Source: JANQPX01 sp039197065 (GTDB lineage Bacteria > Pseudomonadota > Alphaproteobacteria > Geminicoccales > Geminicoccaceae). Taken from it: DNA of 64,000 nucleotides. Shown here one piece after another: positions 28,478 through 36,488 of the stretch. The notes under the pieces were generated by a model, which saw only the letters and a program-made list of their open reading frames with translations, searched no databases and was not told where the DNA came from. The first letter of the stretch is position 1, and the number at the start of each line of letters is the position of its first letter. The position numbers and the translations under genes are program-made. The stretch lies in the NCBI GenBank assembly GCA_039197065.1, contig JBCCUL010000011.1:135026-199025 (forward strand), given 5' to 3'.

Positions 28478-28516
28478 GGCCGCATACCATCAATCCGGGT
28501 CCCAACGGTCCGAGTC
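28478..28516 (-). repeat. 39-bp 3'-end repeat, copy A
   Basis: On the plus strand: GGCCGCATACC, 16 variable bases, ACGGTCCGAGTC. It begins ten bases after the cinA stop when read in the cinA direction. A weak TATT/AATA stem-loop (28524-28534) sits where the other copies carry a GC hairpin. Confidence 0.75.
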
Positions 28517-28526
28517 CATGAGATAT

Positions 28527-29783
28527 TCACAATACAGCGGGGCTACGAATGTCGAGGAGCCTTCTTCTCAGGAGGTTGAGGAGGCTGATGACGGCGTATT
28601 GGGTGATGCGTCGGCGATCGCCCGGGAGCATGACTTGGGCTGTGTGGGTCTCGTCGCCGATGGCGGCGCCCAGGAAGACAGTGCCGGGGGCGTGTCCTTC
28701 CTCGTCGTCCGGCCCGATGACGCCGGTTGCCGCGAGGCCAATGTCAGCCTTCAGATGCGATCTGACACCTGAGGCCATGGCTCTGGCGGCATCTTCGGTG
28801 GCGAATGGGGTGTTGGCGGAGAGGCCCAGCAGGGTTTCGCGAACGGTGGGCTGGTGAGCGAGGACGCTGCCCCGAAAAACCTCGGCAGAACCGGCGACCG
28901 CCGCCAGGCGGTTGGCGAGGAGGCCGCCTGTAATGCCTTCGGCGACGGTGAGGCTTTGGCCGCGCTTACGCAGAAGGTCGAGGACGACGGACTCCATGGT
29001 TTGCTCGTCCGTGCCGAAGATGTAGTCGCCGATGAGGGTGCGGAGGAGACGCTCCTCATCGTTTAGAATTGCGTCAACGCTGTCCGTGGCCGGACCCTTG
29101 GCCGTTATGCGGACCTTGATGCCTTCGATGCCGCTGGCTTGAAAGGCGAGGGTCGCATGCCCTGAGTTATCGAGGTCGGCGATCCGACCGGCGAGATGGT
29201 CGGCCAGACCGGACTCGGTATAGCCCCATGTGCGAAGGACACGGCTTTTGATGACCGAGGTGACTCCGGCGCGGCGTTTCAGATCCGGGAGGATTGTGCC
29301 TTCCATCATCTCGCGCATCTCATAGGGTACGCCGGGAACGGCGTAGATCACCTGCTCGCCGATCGGGCAGACGAGGCCTGGGGCGGTGCCGGGCATCTGC
29401 TCGATGGGCGCAGCCCCTTCAGGCACGTCAGCTTGACGGAGATTACTCGGCGCCATCTCACGACCACGCTTTTCGAACATGGTCCGTATGTGCTCACCGA
29501 TCCAATCCTGCCGGATCAGCTCTACGCCCATGACCTCGGCGATGGCTTCGCGGGTGATGTCGTCCTGGGTGGGTCCGAGCCCGCCGCAGCAGACGACCGC
29601 GTCGGAGCGGGAGAGTGCGAGCTTCAGGCACTCCACCATGCGCGCCTGATTGTCACCCACCTTGGTTTGGTAGTGCGAGTCGATGCCGGCAAGGGCAAGC
29701 TGCTCACCCATCCACGAAGAGTTGGTGTCGACGATCTGGCCCAAGAGCAATTCGGTGCCGATGGCTATTATCTCGCAACGCAT
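28527..29783 (-). CDS. cinA: CinA-family protein (MoCF domain plus CinA-C deamidase-like domain)
   Basis: About 418 aa. The N-terminal molybdopterin-binding-like domain has IIAIGTELLLGQIVDTN and CGGLGPTQDDITREA. The C-terminal CinA/PncC domain has LTVAEGITGGLLANRLAAV. In NMN deamidases this domain normally reads AESxTGG and then VAYSNEAK-like sequence with catalytic Tyr and Lys. Here these become AEGITGG and LAHQPTVR, so Tyr is replaced by His and Lys by Arg. NMN amidohydrolase activity is therefore doubtful. ATG 29783 after AAGGA is preferred over the upstream GTG at 29810. Confidence 0.87.
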   Translation of the reverse strand: MRCEIIAIGTELLLGQIVDTNSSWMGEQLALAGIDSHYQTKVGDNQARMVECLKLALSRSDAVVCCGGLGPTQDDITREAIAEVMGVELIRQDWIGEHIRTMFEKRGREMAPSNLRQADVPEGAAPIEQMPGTAPGLVCPIGEQVIYAVPGVPYEMREMMEGTILPDLKRRAGVTSVIKSRVLRTWGYTESGLADHLAGRIADLDNSGHATLAFQASGIEGIKVRITAKGPATDSVDAILNDEERLLRTLIGDYIFGTDEQTMESVVLDLLRKRGQSLTVAEGITGGLLANRLAAVAGSAEVFRGSVLAHQPTVRETLLGLSANTPFATEDAARAMASGVRSHLKADIGLAATGVIGPDDEEGHAPGTVFLGAAIGDETHTAQVMLPGDRRRITQYAVISLLNLLRRRLLDIRSPAVL

Positions 29784-29922
29784 TTCTTTTTTTCCTTGTG
29801 GCGCGGCCACTTCGTTGACCCGGACTGCCTCTGTCTAGCGCCACGGTTTGCGCCAGAGATCTAAAACGGAAGGTTCTGGCATCAACATCGCTAAGGCAAG
29901 TTACCGATGCAGGCAGCACCTA

Positions 29923-31518
29923 CTAGCAGGCGGCGACTGAGCCATCGGAGCGTGGGTCGCTTGCACCTTCGATCATGCCGTCCTGATGGTACACCAGCGC
30001 GCCGGCGTGACCCATCATCTCTTCGTAAGGGCCAACCTCCTGGACATCATGGCCGGCGGCTTTGAGCTTTTCGATCACAGTAGGATCGAACCGATCCTCG
30101 ATTTTGAGGCTGGTGGTCTCCTCGCCCCAGGTCTTGCCGAGCAGCCAGCGTGGAGCGGTGACGGCATGCTGCAAGGGCTGATCGAAAAGGATGTGTCGTG
30201 TGAAGATCATCGCCTGGGTCTGGGGCTGACCTTCGCCGCCCATGGTGCCGTAGGCCATGACGCGACCGTCTTTGAGCCTGGCGAGCGCCGGCTGGATGGT
30301 GTGGAACGGCCGGCGGTGGGGCTCCAGGTGATTGTGGTGCTGTTCGTCGAGCGAGAAAGACGTGCCGCGGTTTTGCCAGACGATGCCGGTTTCAGGGAGA
30401 ACCACGCCGGAGCCGAATTCCCAATAGAGGCTCTGGATGAAGCTGACCGCCCTGCCCTCTGCATCGACGGCGCCAAGCCAAACCGTATCGCCCTCGTTCG
30501 GCCTCGCCGGCCAGGGTGCGGCGCGTTCCATGCTGATGCCGCTCAGGAGTTCGTCGATCACCATGCGATCGAGAAAGCGCTCGGCGGGAACCTCCATATA
30601 AGCGGGGTCGGTGACGTAGCGGTCCCGGATGCTGAATGCTGCCTTGGTGGACTCCACCAGGGCATGCACATATTCGAATGAGTCAACGGTCTGCCCCGCC
30701 GGCAGCCGGGAGAAGACGCCGAGGAGCAGAAGCGAGGCAAGGCCCTGGGTCGGCGGCGGCATGTTGTAGACCTGGTGGCCGGCGATTTCGAGGCTGAGCG
30801 GCGTGACGGTAAGGGCCCCGTGGCGCTCCAGGTCCTCAAGACGAAGCGGGCTTCCGATCTTTTCGAGGTCGGCGGCTATCGAGCGCGCGAGGTCGCCCCG
30901 GTAGAAGTCATGGAGGCCGTCATGAGCCAGCTGATCAAGCGTCGCTGCGAGCTTGGGCAAGAGAAGGCGCTGGCCTTCCACGTAGGGATTGCCGTCCTTC
31001 AGAAACGTTTCCGCAAAGCCCGGAACGTCTTTGAGCTGATCGAGCTTCGTGGCCGTGTTGCGCGCCAGTGTCTCGGTGACGGCCGTGCCGTCCTCGGCGT
31101 AGTAGATGGCGTCTTCGAGCAGGCGGGATAGCGGCAGGCGGCCGTCCCAGGCCTCGCGGCTGTGCCTGAAAGCTGCTTCCCATCCGGAGACGGCGCCGGC
31201 GGCGGTCAGCGCTGCCAGCGGGCCACGACTTGGGATGGCGTCGAGATCTTGGGCCTTGTAGAAACCGATATCGGCAAGCCCCGCGGCACCGCCGCAAGCG
31301 TCAATCCCGACGGGATCGCTTCCAGGTTCGGCGACCAGCCAGAAATTGTCGCCGCCCAGCGCGTTCATGTGGGGGTAGACCACCGCAATCGCGGCGGCTG
31401 CGGCGATCATCGCTTCGATCGCATTGCCGCCGTCGTTCAGCACGCGAAGCCCGGCCTGCGCTGCGAGATGATGCGGCGCGGTCACCATGCCGCCATAGGA
31501 ACGGGCTGTTTGAAGCAT
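29923..31518 (-). CDS. hpxW: Gamma-glutamyltransferase-fold enzyme, probable oxamate amidohydrolase
   Basis: A 531-aa Ntn-hydrolase of the gamma-glutamyltranspeptidase superfamily with no signal peptide. The likely self-cleavage site and nucleophile is Thr345 in GDTVWLGAVD. YGTMGGEGQPQTQ is the usual GGT glycine-rich block. A bona fide GGT would be exported and carry glutamate-binding residues. Klebsiella HpxW, a cytosolic GGT relative, hydrolyses oxamate to oxalate and ammonia, and is of similar length. Position 28 bp after the oxamate carbamoyltransferase genes makes HpxW the best reading. Exact orthology needs an alignment. It is the last gene of the operon. Confidence 0.8.
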   Translation of the reverse strand: MLQTARSYGGMVTAPHHLAAQAGLRVLNDGGNAIEAMIAAAAAIAVVYPHMNALGGDNFWLVAEPGSDPVGIDACGGAAGLADIGFYKAQDLDAIPSRGPLAALTAAGAVSGWEAAFRHSREAWDGRLPLSRLLEDAIYYAEDGTAVTETLARNTATKLDQLKDVPGFAETFLKDGNPYVEGQRLLLPKLAATLDQLAHDGLHDFYRGDLARSIAADLEKIGSPLRLEDLERHGALTVTPLSLEIAGHQVYNMPPPTQGLASLLLLGVFSRLPAGQTVDSFEYVHALVESTKAAFSIRDRYVTDPAYMEVPAERFLDRMVIDELLSGISMERAAPWPARPNEGDTVWLGAVDAEGRAVSFIQSLYWEFGSGVVLPETGIVWQNRGTSFSLDEQHHNHLEPHRRPFHTIQPALARLKDGRVMAYGTMGGEGQPQTQAMIFTRHILFDQPLQHAVTAPRWLLGKTWGEETTSLKIEDRFDPTVIEKLKAAGHDVQEVGPYEEMMGHAGALVYHQDGMIEGASDPRSDGSVAAC

Positions 31519-31546
31519 GCTGTCAATCCTCGGAAGCCGGCAGCTT

Positions 31547-32470
31547 TCAGGCCATTATGGGTGTCTTATCAGCCTGCAGCCAAGCGGTCATCGCCAGCAC
31601 CATGCCGGCGATCGCGTCCAGACCGGAGGAATGACCGATCTTGGCGGCCGCGTCCAGAGCGTCTGCAATTTCCAGCCGTCTATTGACGATCAATGCGTTC
31701 AAGAGCTGGTGCAATGGCGAGGCGCCATAGCCTCGAGCGGCGGCTTCGAGATGGGCTAGGCTGATAGGAGTCGTGCGAGTGCAGGCCTCACCCGTCCCGA
31801 TAAGATGATGACTAAGGCGATTTGCGGCTGCGCTAGCGCTAAGATGATGCCAAGCGATCAGAATACCGGCCAGTAGATCGTCGCCTGACGGGGTGAGGCC
31901 CGGTCCGAGGCCGAGGAGCTGGATCGCTGGGCGGGGATCGGGGCGCGCATCATCCAGGAGCCACCGTGGAAGATCATCTTTCAAAGCTTCGATATGAGGC
32001 TTTGCCGCACGCTCGGTGCCGGATCGAGGATGTTCATCATCAAGGACAAGCCTAATCAGACCATCGTCTCCGGCATGTTGCTCCAGCAAAAGAGTTTGAA
32101 GATGGTGCAGGCCGTGTTTCAAACATGCGCGGTCAGGTGTTCCAGCCAGTCTTTCAGGTCGCCAGATCACGGCATGGCGAAGATCGATCTCCAGACCGTC
32201 ATGCCTCTCAAGCCGCTCCGCTGACGCCGTCCAATGCTGTCCTGTTTCGATCGCCAGATCGGTTGTCGGGCTGAGATCGGACCTAATCGTCACGCGGACA
32301 TTCAACGGCCCATCATGCAGGCTCTCATCGCCTATCGCGATAAGGCTCGCACCCAGGTCGAGGTAAAAACTACGCTCGAACCGCGCGATAACCAGAGCTT
32401 CGCCAGAACGGTCCAGGGCGTCCGCCGCAAGCTTCCCAATCGAGACGGCATCAAGCACCGTTTTCGGCAT
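31547..32470 (-). CDS. allH: DUF2877 protein, oxamate carbamoyltransferase subunit AllH
   Basis: A 307-aa protein with the DUF2877 signature LGLGPGLTPSGDDLLAGILIAWH near residues 185-208. In E. coli the DUF2877 protein YlbF (AllH) is one of three subunits of oxamate carbamoyltransferase, which converts oxalurate and phosphate to oxamate and carbamoyl phosphate. Its ATG lies inside the end of the carbamate kinase gene (20-bp overlap), so the two are probably translationally coupled. The other subunits AllF and AllG are in the same operon. Confidence 0.85.
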   Translation of the reverse strand: MPKTVLDAVSIGKLAADALDRSGEALVIARFERSFYLDLGASLIAIGDESLHDGPLNVRVTIRSDLSPTTDLAIETGQHWTASAERLERHDGLEIDLRHAVIWRPERLAGTPDRACLKHGLHHLQTLLLEQHAGDDGLIRLVLDDEHPRSGTERAAKPHIEALKDDLPRWLLDDARPDPRPAIQLLGLGPGLTPSGDDLLAGILIAWHHLSASAAANRLSHHLIGTGEACTRTTPISLAHLEAAARGYGASPLHQLLNALIVNRRLEIADALDAAAKIGHSSGLDAIAGMVLAMTAWLQADKTPIMA

Positions 32471-33482
32471 TACCCATAACGGCAGCTAAGCCAGAGACCG
32501 CGGCAGCGTCATCCCCATCGCCGGTGGCGACGATGCGGGTGCCGGCGCGGCCCTGGAGGGCGGGAAGCGCTTCGTCGATATGGGCGATGATCACGTCTCG
32601 GCCACCGCCTTCGAGAAAACGGATGGCAGCGTCGATTTTCGGGCCCATCGAGCCGGGTGGGAAATGTCCCTCGGCACGCCAGGCCTTGAGTTCGGACATG
32701 GTTGCCTGATCGAGATCGCGCTGGTCCGGCGTTCCCCAATGAACTGCGACTTTTCTGACTGCAGTCAGGATCATCATGGTGTCGATGCCGAGCACATTAG
32801 CCATATGCGCCGAGGTCAGGTCTTTGTCGATGACCGCAGCGACCCCATGGCGTTCCCCCTTCGGACCGCGCACCACGGGAATGCCGCCGCCACCGCCCGC
32901 GATGACGATGGTGCCGCGCCTCGCCAGCACGCGGACCAAGGAGATGTCGACGATGTGACGGGGTTTCGGCGATGGCACGAAATGTCGCCAGCCGCGGCCC
33001 GCGTCTTCCTTCATCAGCCAGTCGAACTCGTTGGAGAGTTTCCTGGCCTCCTCCTCGGTGAAGAACGGACCGACCGGCTTGCTGGGATTGGCGAAGGCAG
33101 GATCGTTGCCGTCGACTTCGACCTGGGTCAGGAGGCAGGCCACATGCCGCTCATTGTCGGCACGCCTTAGGGCGTTCTCGATGGCCTGCATGAGAAGATA
33201 GGCAATACCGCCTTGGCTGTGGGCGACACAGATATCAAGCGGCATGGGCGCGATGCGGTCGCGGGTGAGCGCCTGGCGCATCAGGATCTTGCCGACGACC
33301 GGACCATTGCCATGGGTGATGACCAGCTCGTTGTCCATGAGCGCCAGCGGTAACAACGCTTCAGCCGTTTGCTCGGCAATGGCTTTTTGCTCGATCGATG
33401 TGCCTTCGATGTTTTCAGGATGCGTAGCATTGCCGCCGATCGCCACCAGTAGCCGGGCCGGCGGCGCCGGCTGGCTAGACAA
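32451..33482 (-). CDS. arcC: Carbamate kinase
   Basis: A 343-aa amino-acid-kinase-fold enzyme that converts carbamoyl phosphate and ADP to ATP and carbamate. Signatures are VAIGGNATHPE, ITHGNGPVVGKI, IVIAGGGGGIPVV and VIDKDLTSAHMANVLGID. In this operon it would use the carbamoyl phosphate released from oxalurate, the role of AllK in E. coli. It lies 24 bp after allF and overlaps allH. The usual arginine deiminase partners are absent, which favours the purine role. Confidence 0.93.
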   Translation of the reverse strand: MSSQPAPPARLLVAIGGNATHPENIEGTSIEQKAIAEQTAEALLPLALMDNELVITHGNGPVVGKILMRQALTRDRIAPMPLDICVAHSQGGIAYLLMQAIENALRRADNERHVACLLTQVEVDGNDPAFANPSKPVGPFFTEEEARKLSNEFDWLMKEDAGRGWRHFVPSPKPRHIVDISLVRVLARRGTIVIAGGGGGIPVVRGPKGERHGVAAVIDKDLTSAHMANVLGIDTMMILTAVRKVAVHWGTPDQRDLDQATMSELKAWRAEGHFPPGSMGPKIDAAIRFLEGGGRDVIIAHIDEALPALQGRAGTRIVATGDGDDAAAVSGLAAVMGNAENGA

Positions 33483-33506
33483 GGTTCTGGCCTTGGCTGC
33501 CGCAGG

Positions 33507-35012
33507 TCATGGACGTCGGTTCAGACCGTCGATCGCCACCATCACGGCCTCGGCATTCGAGGGCGCGACTTTGACGCCGACGCGCTCAAGCTTTGCCACT
33601 TGGCTAGCGCGATTCTGAGGGTCATCGTCGGTGCCGGTGACCGAGGCGACGATCAACCGCCCCTCCGCCGAGAAATTGGTGAGAGCGTCCGCGAGATGGC
33701 CGGCCGGATCATGGTGTCCGCCATAACCAAGGACCACGTCGATCAGGATAACGCCGACCTTGGGATCGTTCAGAGCTTCGCCAAGCGGCTGATCCCTCAC
33801 CACAGGATCGATCATCGGGTGCGGCCTGCCTTGGGTGTATTGATCGTCGCCGAGGTCGATCAGGCAATGACGGCTCTCCTTCTCGACGTCCAGCGATGAG
33901 ATACCCGAGATCGGCACGTTGGAAGCTATGGCGAGGCCTGCGTCGCGCATCATCACCTGCGCCTCGGCGCAGAGCGTACCGCCCGCGAACAATCCGCGGA
34001 TCTCGGTGCGCTCACGAATGGCTGCTGGGTCTGATGTGAAACCCGAAGACCTGGGCTCGTCATCGATCGGCACCTGACCGATGGCGAGACGTGCTGCATC
34101 CCGAAGGGTGCGCGCTGCCTTTGCATTGGACGGGAGTTCGATCGGATCGCCACCGAGAAAGCAGATCGTGAACGCCTTGTCACTGGCTGCAACCCTGGCT
34201 GCGATACGCGCGGCGACCGTCGAAGCCGGTGGTTTCGAAACGATCACGATGTGGGAGGTGGCGGGATCGGCGTCCAGCATGTCCAGCGCCATGAGCGTAG
34301 TAATGCCGCCGACTTCAGCTTTCAGGTCACGGCCGCCGACGCCGATCGCATGTGAGATGCCCTTGCCGCTTTGCGCGATCAGGCAGCTGATCTCCTGAAT
34401 GCCGGTGCCAGATGCGCCGATGATGCCGATATTGCCGCTGGGCACCTCGTTGGCAAAGGCGAGCGGAACACCTGAAATGATCGCGGTGCCGCAGTCGGGG
34501 CCCATCACAAGGCGGCCGTCTTCCCTGCCATGCTGCTTGAGCGCGATCTCCGCCTCGATTGGCACATTGTCGCTGAAGATCATGACATCGAGGCCGCGAT
34601 TCAACGCTTTCCTCGCCTCGGCCGCCGCATAGTCGCCAGGCACCGAGATCAGCGCAAGATTGGCATCCGGCATCGCCTTCAGGCCGGCACGCAGCGTCTT
34701 CGGTTGCCAAGCATCAGCGACGCCAGGCGCACCTGCCGGCTTGTCTAGGAAGGTCTTGGCAACGGCAAGCGCCCGATCGGCGGCGGCGCTGTCCTCGGCG
34801 CGAATCCCGATGACAAGATCGCCAGCTTTGGCGGCGTCACCCTCCGCCGCCAGCAGACCGGCGTCGGTCATGATCTGATGATTGGCGGGCGTGCCCATCA
34901 TGAGGGCTGCGTCTTCGATCCCGTCGAGGGCTGCAATGTCCTTGGAGCAGCGCATGAGGGCCACGCTATCCATATAGAAGGAAGGCCTGACCGCGTTAAT
35001 GACGACGCTCAT
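33507..35012 (-). CDS. allF: FdrA/AllF, CoA-ligase-like subunit of oxamate carbamoyltransferase, lacking its C-terminal segment
   Basis: About 501 aa from ATG 35012, which overlaps the allG stop as ATGA. The fold is that of the succinyl-CoA synthetase alpha chain: MMGTPANHQIM, LVMGPDCGTAIISGVPLAFAN, IGIIGASGTGIQEISCLIAQSG, and DLGDDQYTQGRPHPMIDP. E. coli FdrA is about 555 aa and continues past the point where this protein stops (NAEAVMVAIDGLNRRP) with a segment starting VINIGLRSF and containing YQWSPVAGG, as I recall. That segment is encoded separately here, at 36283-36462. I see no frameshift; the reading frame ends cleanly. Confidence 0.9.
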   Translation of the reverse strand: MSVVINAVRPSFYMDSVALMRCSKDIAALDGIEDAALMMGTPANHQIMTDAGLLAAEGDAAKAGDLVIGIRAEDSAAADRALAVAKTFLDKPAGAPGVADAWQPKTLRAGLKAMPDANLALISVPGDYAAAEARKALNRGLDVMIFSDNVPIEAEIALKQHGREDGRLVMGPDCGTAIISGVPLAFANEVPSGNIGIIGASGTGIQEISCLIAQSGKGISHAIGVGGRDLKAEVGGITTLMALDMLDADPATSHIVIVSKPPASTVAARIAARVAASDKAFTICFLGGDPIELPSNAKAARTLRDAARLAIGQVPIDDEPRSSGFTSDPAAIRERTEIRGLFAGGTLCAEAQVMMRDAGLAIASNVPISGISSLDVEKESRHCLIDLGDDQYTQGRPHPMIDPVVRDQPLGEALNDPKVGVILIDVVLGYGGHHDPAGHLADALTNFSAEGRLIVASVTGTDDDPQNRASQVAKLERVGVKVAPSNAEAVMVAIDGLNRRP

Positions 35013-36274
35013 GCCGACACTCCCATCTCTTGCGCAAAGGCGAACACGGCCTGTTTGAAACAATCCATCGGCGCCTTGACCACGCCCGCACCCACCTGCC
35101 CGATGCCGGGCTCCTTATGGGCGATGCCGGTATTGATGGTCGGTGCAATGCCGGTTTCGACCACCAGCCGGATATCGATGCCGGTGGGCACACCCGCATA
35201 GTCCAGTCCCGGAATGGTCCACTCCGGGTTTTCCGACAGGGTGATCTCTCCCATGGCCTTTGTGTAGTTTGCAGCCTCAGAAGCCGCTCCTGCCCCGACA
35301 AACCCGGCCACAGCGGGTGCTGCTGCCATGGCGAACCCGCCCAGACCGATGGTTTCGACGATCGTGCTGTCCCCCATGTCTGGGTTGGCGTCTTCTTCGG
35401 TGAAGCCTGGGAAATAGAGGCCAGCCGGCATTTCCACTGGAGCGGTGAACCAACGATCGCCTGTACCGCTGACGCGTATACCGAAATCGGTGCCGTTACG
35501 GCTCATGGCGGTGACGATCGTCGAGCCGTCGATATCACGCACCGGATCCATGATCGCTTTGCCCATGACCATGGCGACATTCAAAAAGAACTGATCATTG
35601 CCTGCGACGAAACCCAGAATCTCGGCAAGATCCAGATGATCGGTCCCGGTTCGAGCGAGCGGCGCTGCGATCGACCGCAAGAACAGACCAGAGCAGCCGA
35701 CATTCCGCTGATGCATCTCGTCGCCCATGGTAAGCCCCCGGGCGATGATGTTCTTGAGCTCGATACCTCCACCAAGACGAAGTGCCTGACCCAAAGACGG
35801 TCCCAGCACATCGCGCAGCCAACGAAGCCGCGCTCTGACTTCCTCATCATTGCCGCCAAAGCGCATCACCTTGCCGAGACCTTCGTTGATCGCGCAGAAG
35901 GCCCTGTTGCCGAAGGTGCGATTCTCAACGACCATCACCGGTTGGCTCATCGTCGTCATGCCAGTCATGGGACCGACGGCGTCGAAGTGATGATTGGGCT
36001 GGAAATCGAACATGCCCTCGGCGGCCATGGTCGCCGCGATCTTCAGATCCGGCGCCCAGCCCTCAAACACGGCTATGCCGGCGACAGCACCGCGCATCGG
36101 ACCACACATCCGATCCCAGTCGATAGGCGGTCCGGCGTGAAGGATCGTGCGGTCGCCAAGCGCCGGCATGGCCTCGCCTGCCGGGATCACGTCGACCAGC
36201 ACGGGATCGGCGGCCAGCATGCGCCGAAGGGCTTCGGCATTGGCCTCGTCGATGGTTTCGCGGATAGTGGTCAT
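35009..36274 (-). CDS. allG: DUF1116 protein AllG, oxamate carbamoyltransferase subunit
   Basis: About 421 aa. Sequence such as ILHAGPPIDWDRMCGPMRGAV, FEGWAPDLK, NHHFDAVGPM and VVENRTFGNRAF follows E. coli YlbE (AllG, DUF1116), which works with AllF and AllH. ATG 36274 is preferred, with GAGG just upstream; the frame extends four codons further to a TTG at 36286. Its stop overlaps the allF start. The 59-aa AllF C-terminal-like gene ends eight bases before it. Confidence 0.9.
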   Translation of the reverse strand: MTTIRETIDEANAEALRRMLAADPVLVDVIPAGEAMPALGDRTILHAGPPIDWDRMCGPMRGAVAGIAVFEGWAPDLKIAATMAAEGMFDFQPNHHFDAVGPMTGMTTMSQPVMVVENRTFGNRAFCAINEGLGKVMRFGGNDEEVRARLRWLRDVLGPSLGQALRLGGGIELKNIIARGLTMGDEMHQRNVGCSGLFLRSIAAPLARTGTDHLDLAEILGFVAGNDQFFLNVAMVMGKAIMDPVRDIDGSTIVTAMSRNGTDFGIRVSGTGDRWFTAPVEMPAGLYFPGFTEEDANPDMGDSTIVETIGLGGFAMAAAPAVAGFVGAGAASEAANYTKAMGEITLSENPEWTIPGLDYAGVPTGIDIRLVVETGIAPTINTGIAHKEPGIGQVGAGVVKAPMDCFKQAVFAFAQEMGVSA

Positions 36275-36282
36275 CGGAGGCC

Positions 36283-36462
36283 TCAAAGTCCAAGCTTGGA
36301 GAGGAGTTCAGCCAGTTTCGGATCACCGCCCGCAGGGGGACTCCACTGCACCTGCACCACCGGAACGTCCCGATCGGCAAGCTCCTTCGAGAAACCGTCC
36401 AGACCGACATTGATGACCTTGAGCTGCTTTCCCAAAAGGCCGTTATGCGCTTGATCCGACAT
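36283..36462 (-). CDS. 59-aa protein equivalent to the C-terminal segment of FdrA/AllF
   Basis: Starts at ATG 36462 with GGAG eight bases upstream and ends just before allG. It contains LKVINVGLDGFSKEL and VVQVQWSPPAGGDPKLAELL. From memory, the last 50 residues of E. coli FdrA read VINIGLRSFALEL, then VVHYQWSPVAGGNKKLARLL. The match is nearly colinear, so this gene carries the piece missing from the allF product at 33507-35012. It lies on the other side of allG, so it is a true gene split and relocation, not a frameshift. It probably forms a fourth polypeptide of the carbamoyltransferase. Its ribosome-binding site and its place in the operon support that it is translated. Confidence 0.85.
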   Translation of the reverse strand: MSDQAHNGLLGKQLKVINVGLDGFSKELADRDVPVVQVQWSPPAGGDPKLAELLSKLGL

Positions 36463-36488
36463 CGTTCCGCTCCGATTTTTTCTAAAGC

